Both the position numbers and the translations under genes were made by a program. A stretch of 8,113 nucleotides of DNA from assembly GCA_003162115.1 (NCBI GenBank), contig PMMV01000047.1, forward strand, positions 2,408-10,520. The letters run 5' to 3'. The notes below the pieces were generated by a model. That model did not search any database, was not told where the DNA came from, and was given only the letters and a program-made list of their open reading frames with translations. The DNA comes from Methanobacterium sp. GTDB lineage: Archaea > Methanobacteriota > Methanobacteria > Methanobacteriales > Methanobacteriaceae. Numbering within the stretch: the stretch's first letter is position 1; each line of letters starts with the position of its first letter. Below, in pieces: positions 6,913 to 8,113 of the stretch.

Positions 6913-7614
6913 TTAGTATTCTCTGCTAGATACAAATGTCAACGCAACTGATCTTGTTTGGAATATTACTAAGTAGCTATATCCCAATAAAAAGACAAGG
7001 AAACCTAAGACAAAGAATAACAGAATTCCGCCAACTATACCAATGATAAATCCTGCAACTGTTATAATTAACATCAGTACTATCCACCAAAGGATGTAAT
7101 TTCCCCATCCAATTGACGCAATTCTATCCAGTATTTCACGATATCTCAATGCCGCACCTATTTCACTGCCATAATAAACCATGTTAGCTATACCCATATA
7201 TGCAAATATGCTGATTATTATGGCAAAAATAGTGGCTATTATGAAAAATACCAATGAAATTCCAGTTAATGTAGGTAAGTAACTGAAAGAAAACACCGAT
7301 GAAGTAGTTGTAGAACTGGGAACTGTTGCAGATCCTGCAAAGGCAAATGAAAGTGCATAGAAGATTAAAGGTACAATTGCGTAAATTATACATACTATTA
7401 AAAGTTTTATACCATCAATAAATAGTTCTCCAACACGTTCGAAATCTGGAAGTTCATCTAAACCAGCCAAAGTTGATTTTATGATTCTTAAGTAATATCC
7501 TAGGCCAATAAAATTCACGATCGGGATTATCAAAATTATTCCTAGTAGGATTATCTTTATCCAATCTTTAATAGGATATTGCAGAGAATCAATTATGTTT
7601 CTATTTATATTCAT
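6913..7614 (-). CDS. DUF4013 family membrane protein
   Basis: A 233-residue integral membrane protein of the DUF4013 family, common in Methanobacteriales and haloarchaea and without known function. The signature is the cytosolic loop after the first helix, GYYLRIIKSTLAGLDELPDF then ERVGELFIDGIK (39-70), with its typical LRxxxxxxxGxxxLPxF pattern. Hydrophobic segments lie at about 19-41, 70-93, 118-142, 171-194 and 196-220, so about five helices. A Ser/Thr-rich loop (95-112) between helices 2 and 3 probably faces outward. There is no cleavable signal peptide. The ATG at 7614 has GGTGA four bases upstream, and the frame is closed shortly before. It precedes the secreted TIM-barrel gene on the same strand, which suggests an envelope-related role, but that is inference from position only. 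Confidence 0.85.
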   Translation of the reverse strand: MNINRNIIDSLQYPIKDWIKIILLGIILIIPIVNFIGLGYYLRIIKSTLAGLDELPDFERVGELFIDGIKLLIVCIIYAIVPLIFYALSFAFAGSATVPSSTTTSSVFSFSYLPTLTGISLVFFIIATIFAIIISIFAYMGIANMVYYGSEIGAALRYREILDRIASIGWGNYILWWIVLMLIITVAGFIIGIVGGILLFFVLGFLVFLLGYSYLVIFQTRSVALTFVSSREY

Positions 7615-7618
7615 TTTC

Positions 7619-7650
7619 TCACCATAATGTTAATTATAACTTAATATAAA
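7619..7650 (-). promoter_or_regulatory. Candidate promoter and Shine-Dalgarno site of the DUF4013 gene
   Basis: On the minus strand AAGAACC is followed by the TATA-like TTTATATTAA (7641-7650). The Shine-Dalgarno site GGTGA is at 7619-7623, four bases from the ATG at 7614. Predicted transcription start is near 7620, giving a very short leader that would trim the GGTGA; transcription may begin slightly earlier. The Shine-Dalgarno part is more certain than the TATA part. Confidence 0.45.
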
Positions 7651-7799
7651 GGTTCTTAATATTTGATATTATGAAGTTAGATTTAAGATAAAAGAAGCAA
7701 TATCATTAGATTTGATTCAATCTTAAAGTTACTTATTCCAGATTTGGAAAACACAAGGAAAGTAAGGGGATATGAGACAAAGATTGTTAATTGCTTGTT

Positions 7800-7828
7800 A
7801 AAAAAAAATTATTTATGGCTATATTAAT
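7800..7828 (+). promoter_or_regulatory. Candidate promoter of the VOC gene
   Basis: An A9 tract (7800-7808) is followed by TTATTTATGG and then CTATATTAAT (7819-7828). Either could act as the TATA box; the second predicts a start near 7850 and a leader of about 15 bases containing the GGTGAT site. It lies in the 251-base divergent spacer shared with the DUF4013 gene, in which I see no gene or RNA. Confidence 0.35.
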
Positions 7829-7852
7829 AATTAATGAAAAACAAGTATTCAT

Positions 7853-7861
7853 ACAGGTGAT
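7853..7861 (+). promoter_or_regulatory. Shine-Dalgarno site of the VOC gene
   Basis: ACAGGTGAT matches GGAGGTGAT at seven of nine positions and stands four bases before the ATG at 7866. A second in-frame ATG at 7860 overlaps the site itself, so 7866 is the better start. Confidence 0.65.
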
Positions 7862-7865
7862 GAAA

Positions 7866-8113
7866 ATGAAAGTTAAATATGCTACCATCATAGTCAAGGA
7901 TATGGATGAGTCAATTAAGTTTTACACTGAAGTTATGGGATTTGAAATAGATAGCCAACACAACCCCTACCCAGGATTAACAATCACATTATTGAAAGGG
8001 GAAGGGGATGCCATGATAGAACTCATAAAAAATACAGAAAATGAAATTGGTCTGTTTTCGGTTGGAATGGAAGTTAAAGACATAAACACAACAGTGAAAG
8101 AACTCAAATCTAA
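7866..8113 (+). CDS. VOC/glyoxalase-like protein, 3' end outside window
   Basis: The first 82 residues of a vicinal oxygen chelate (glyoxalase/bleomycin resistance/dioxygenase) protein are present; the frame is open at the window edge, so about one third or more is missing. The beta-alpha-beta-beta-beta unit is clear: YATIIVKD (5-12), then the helix [15 protein letters not shown] (14-28), strands LTITLLKG (38-45) and AMIELI (49-54), and the start of the second unit [15 protein letters not shown] (66-80). E52 sits where these proteins keep a metal-binding glutamate, whereas the first-strand position often held by His is Ala6, so classic glyoxalase I metal binding is doubtful. Substrate cannot be told: stress resistance, isomerase and epimerase members look alike. 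It is divergent from the DUF4013 gene and cytoplasmic. Confidence 0.85.
   Translation, partial: MKVKYATIIVKDMDESIKFYTEVMGFEIDSQHNPYPGLTITLLKGEGDAMIELIKNTENEIGLFSVGMEVKDINTTVKELKS

Noticed and set aside
5641..7679. Shared string TATTATGAAGTTA near 5642 and 7667
   Set aside because: Thirteen AT-rich bases in two unrelated intergenic places; not enough to call a dispersed repeat.

Overview
The window looks like chromosomal DNA of a methanogenic archaeon, most likely a mesophilic Methanobacterium-type member of the Methanobacteriales. The evidence is the F420-biosynthesis gene cofH, a stand-alone archaeal Elp3, a CBS-domain site-2 protease of the methanogen type, a DUF4013 membrane protein, AT-rich intergenic DNA, and Shine-Dalgarno sites matching GGAGGTGAT (complement of the archaeal 16S 3' end). 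The species call is inference; there is no rRNA here.

Layout. On the + strand, 43-1158 is cofH, the second half of FO synthase (the F420 chromophore). Behind it, 1185-1538 holds what looks like the wreck of a small gene, with coding-like stretches split between two frames. Next come three close minus-strand genes read from right to left: elp3 (tRNA wobble-uridine modification), deoC (deoxyribose-phosphate aldolase) and a cyclophilin-like protein. Gaps of 47 and 45 bases and good Shine-Dalgarno sites suggest one transcript, ending at a T8 tract at 1518-1525. Upstream of elp3 lies a perfect 23-bp sequence repeated at a 34-bp period, a candidate tandem operator. Further right on the minus strand is a site-2 protease with two CBS domains (4471-5526) with its own promoter candidate.

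About 540 bases (5527-6064) then contain no convincing gene. They are followed by a minus-strand pair: a DUF4013 five-helix membrane protein (6913-7614) and, 80 bases downstream, a secreted TIM-barrel protein resembling glycoside hydrolases. The first ATG of the latter (6715) is probably not its real start. The same frame continues upstream through a clear signal peptide to an ATT codon placed correctly after a perfect GGAGGTG, so the gene either starts at AUU or has lost its start codon. At the right edge, a + strand VOC/glyoxalase-like gene begins at 7866 and runs out of the window.

The genes do not form one pathway: cofactor synthesis, tRNA modification, deoxynucleoside catabolism, membrane proteolysis and cell-envelope functions sit side by side, as is usual for methanogen core chromosome. 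I see no mobile element, CRISPR array, RNA gene or defence system. The points most worth checking are the AUU start, the tandem repeat before elp3 and the decayed gene after cofH.
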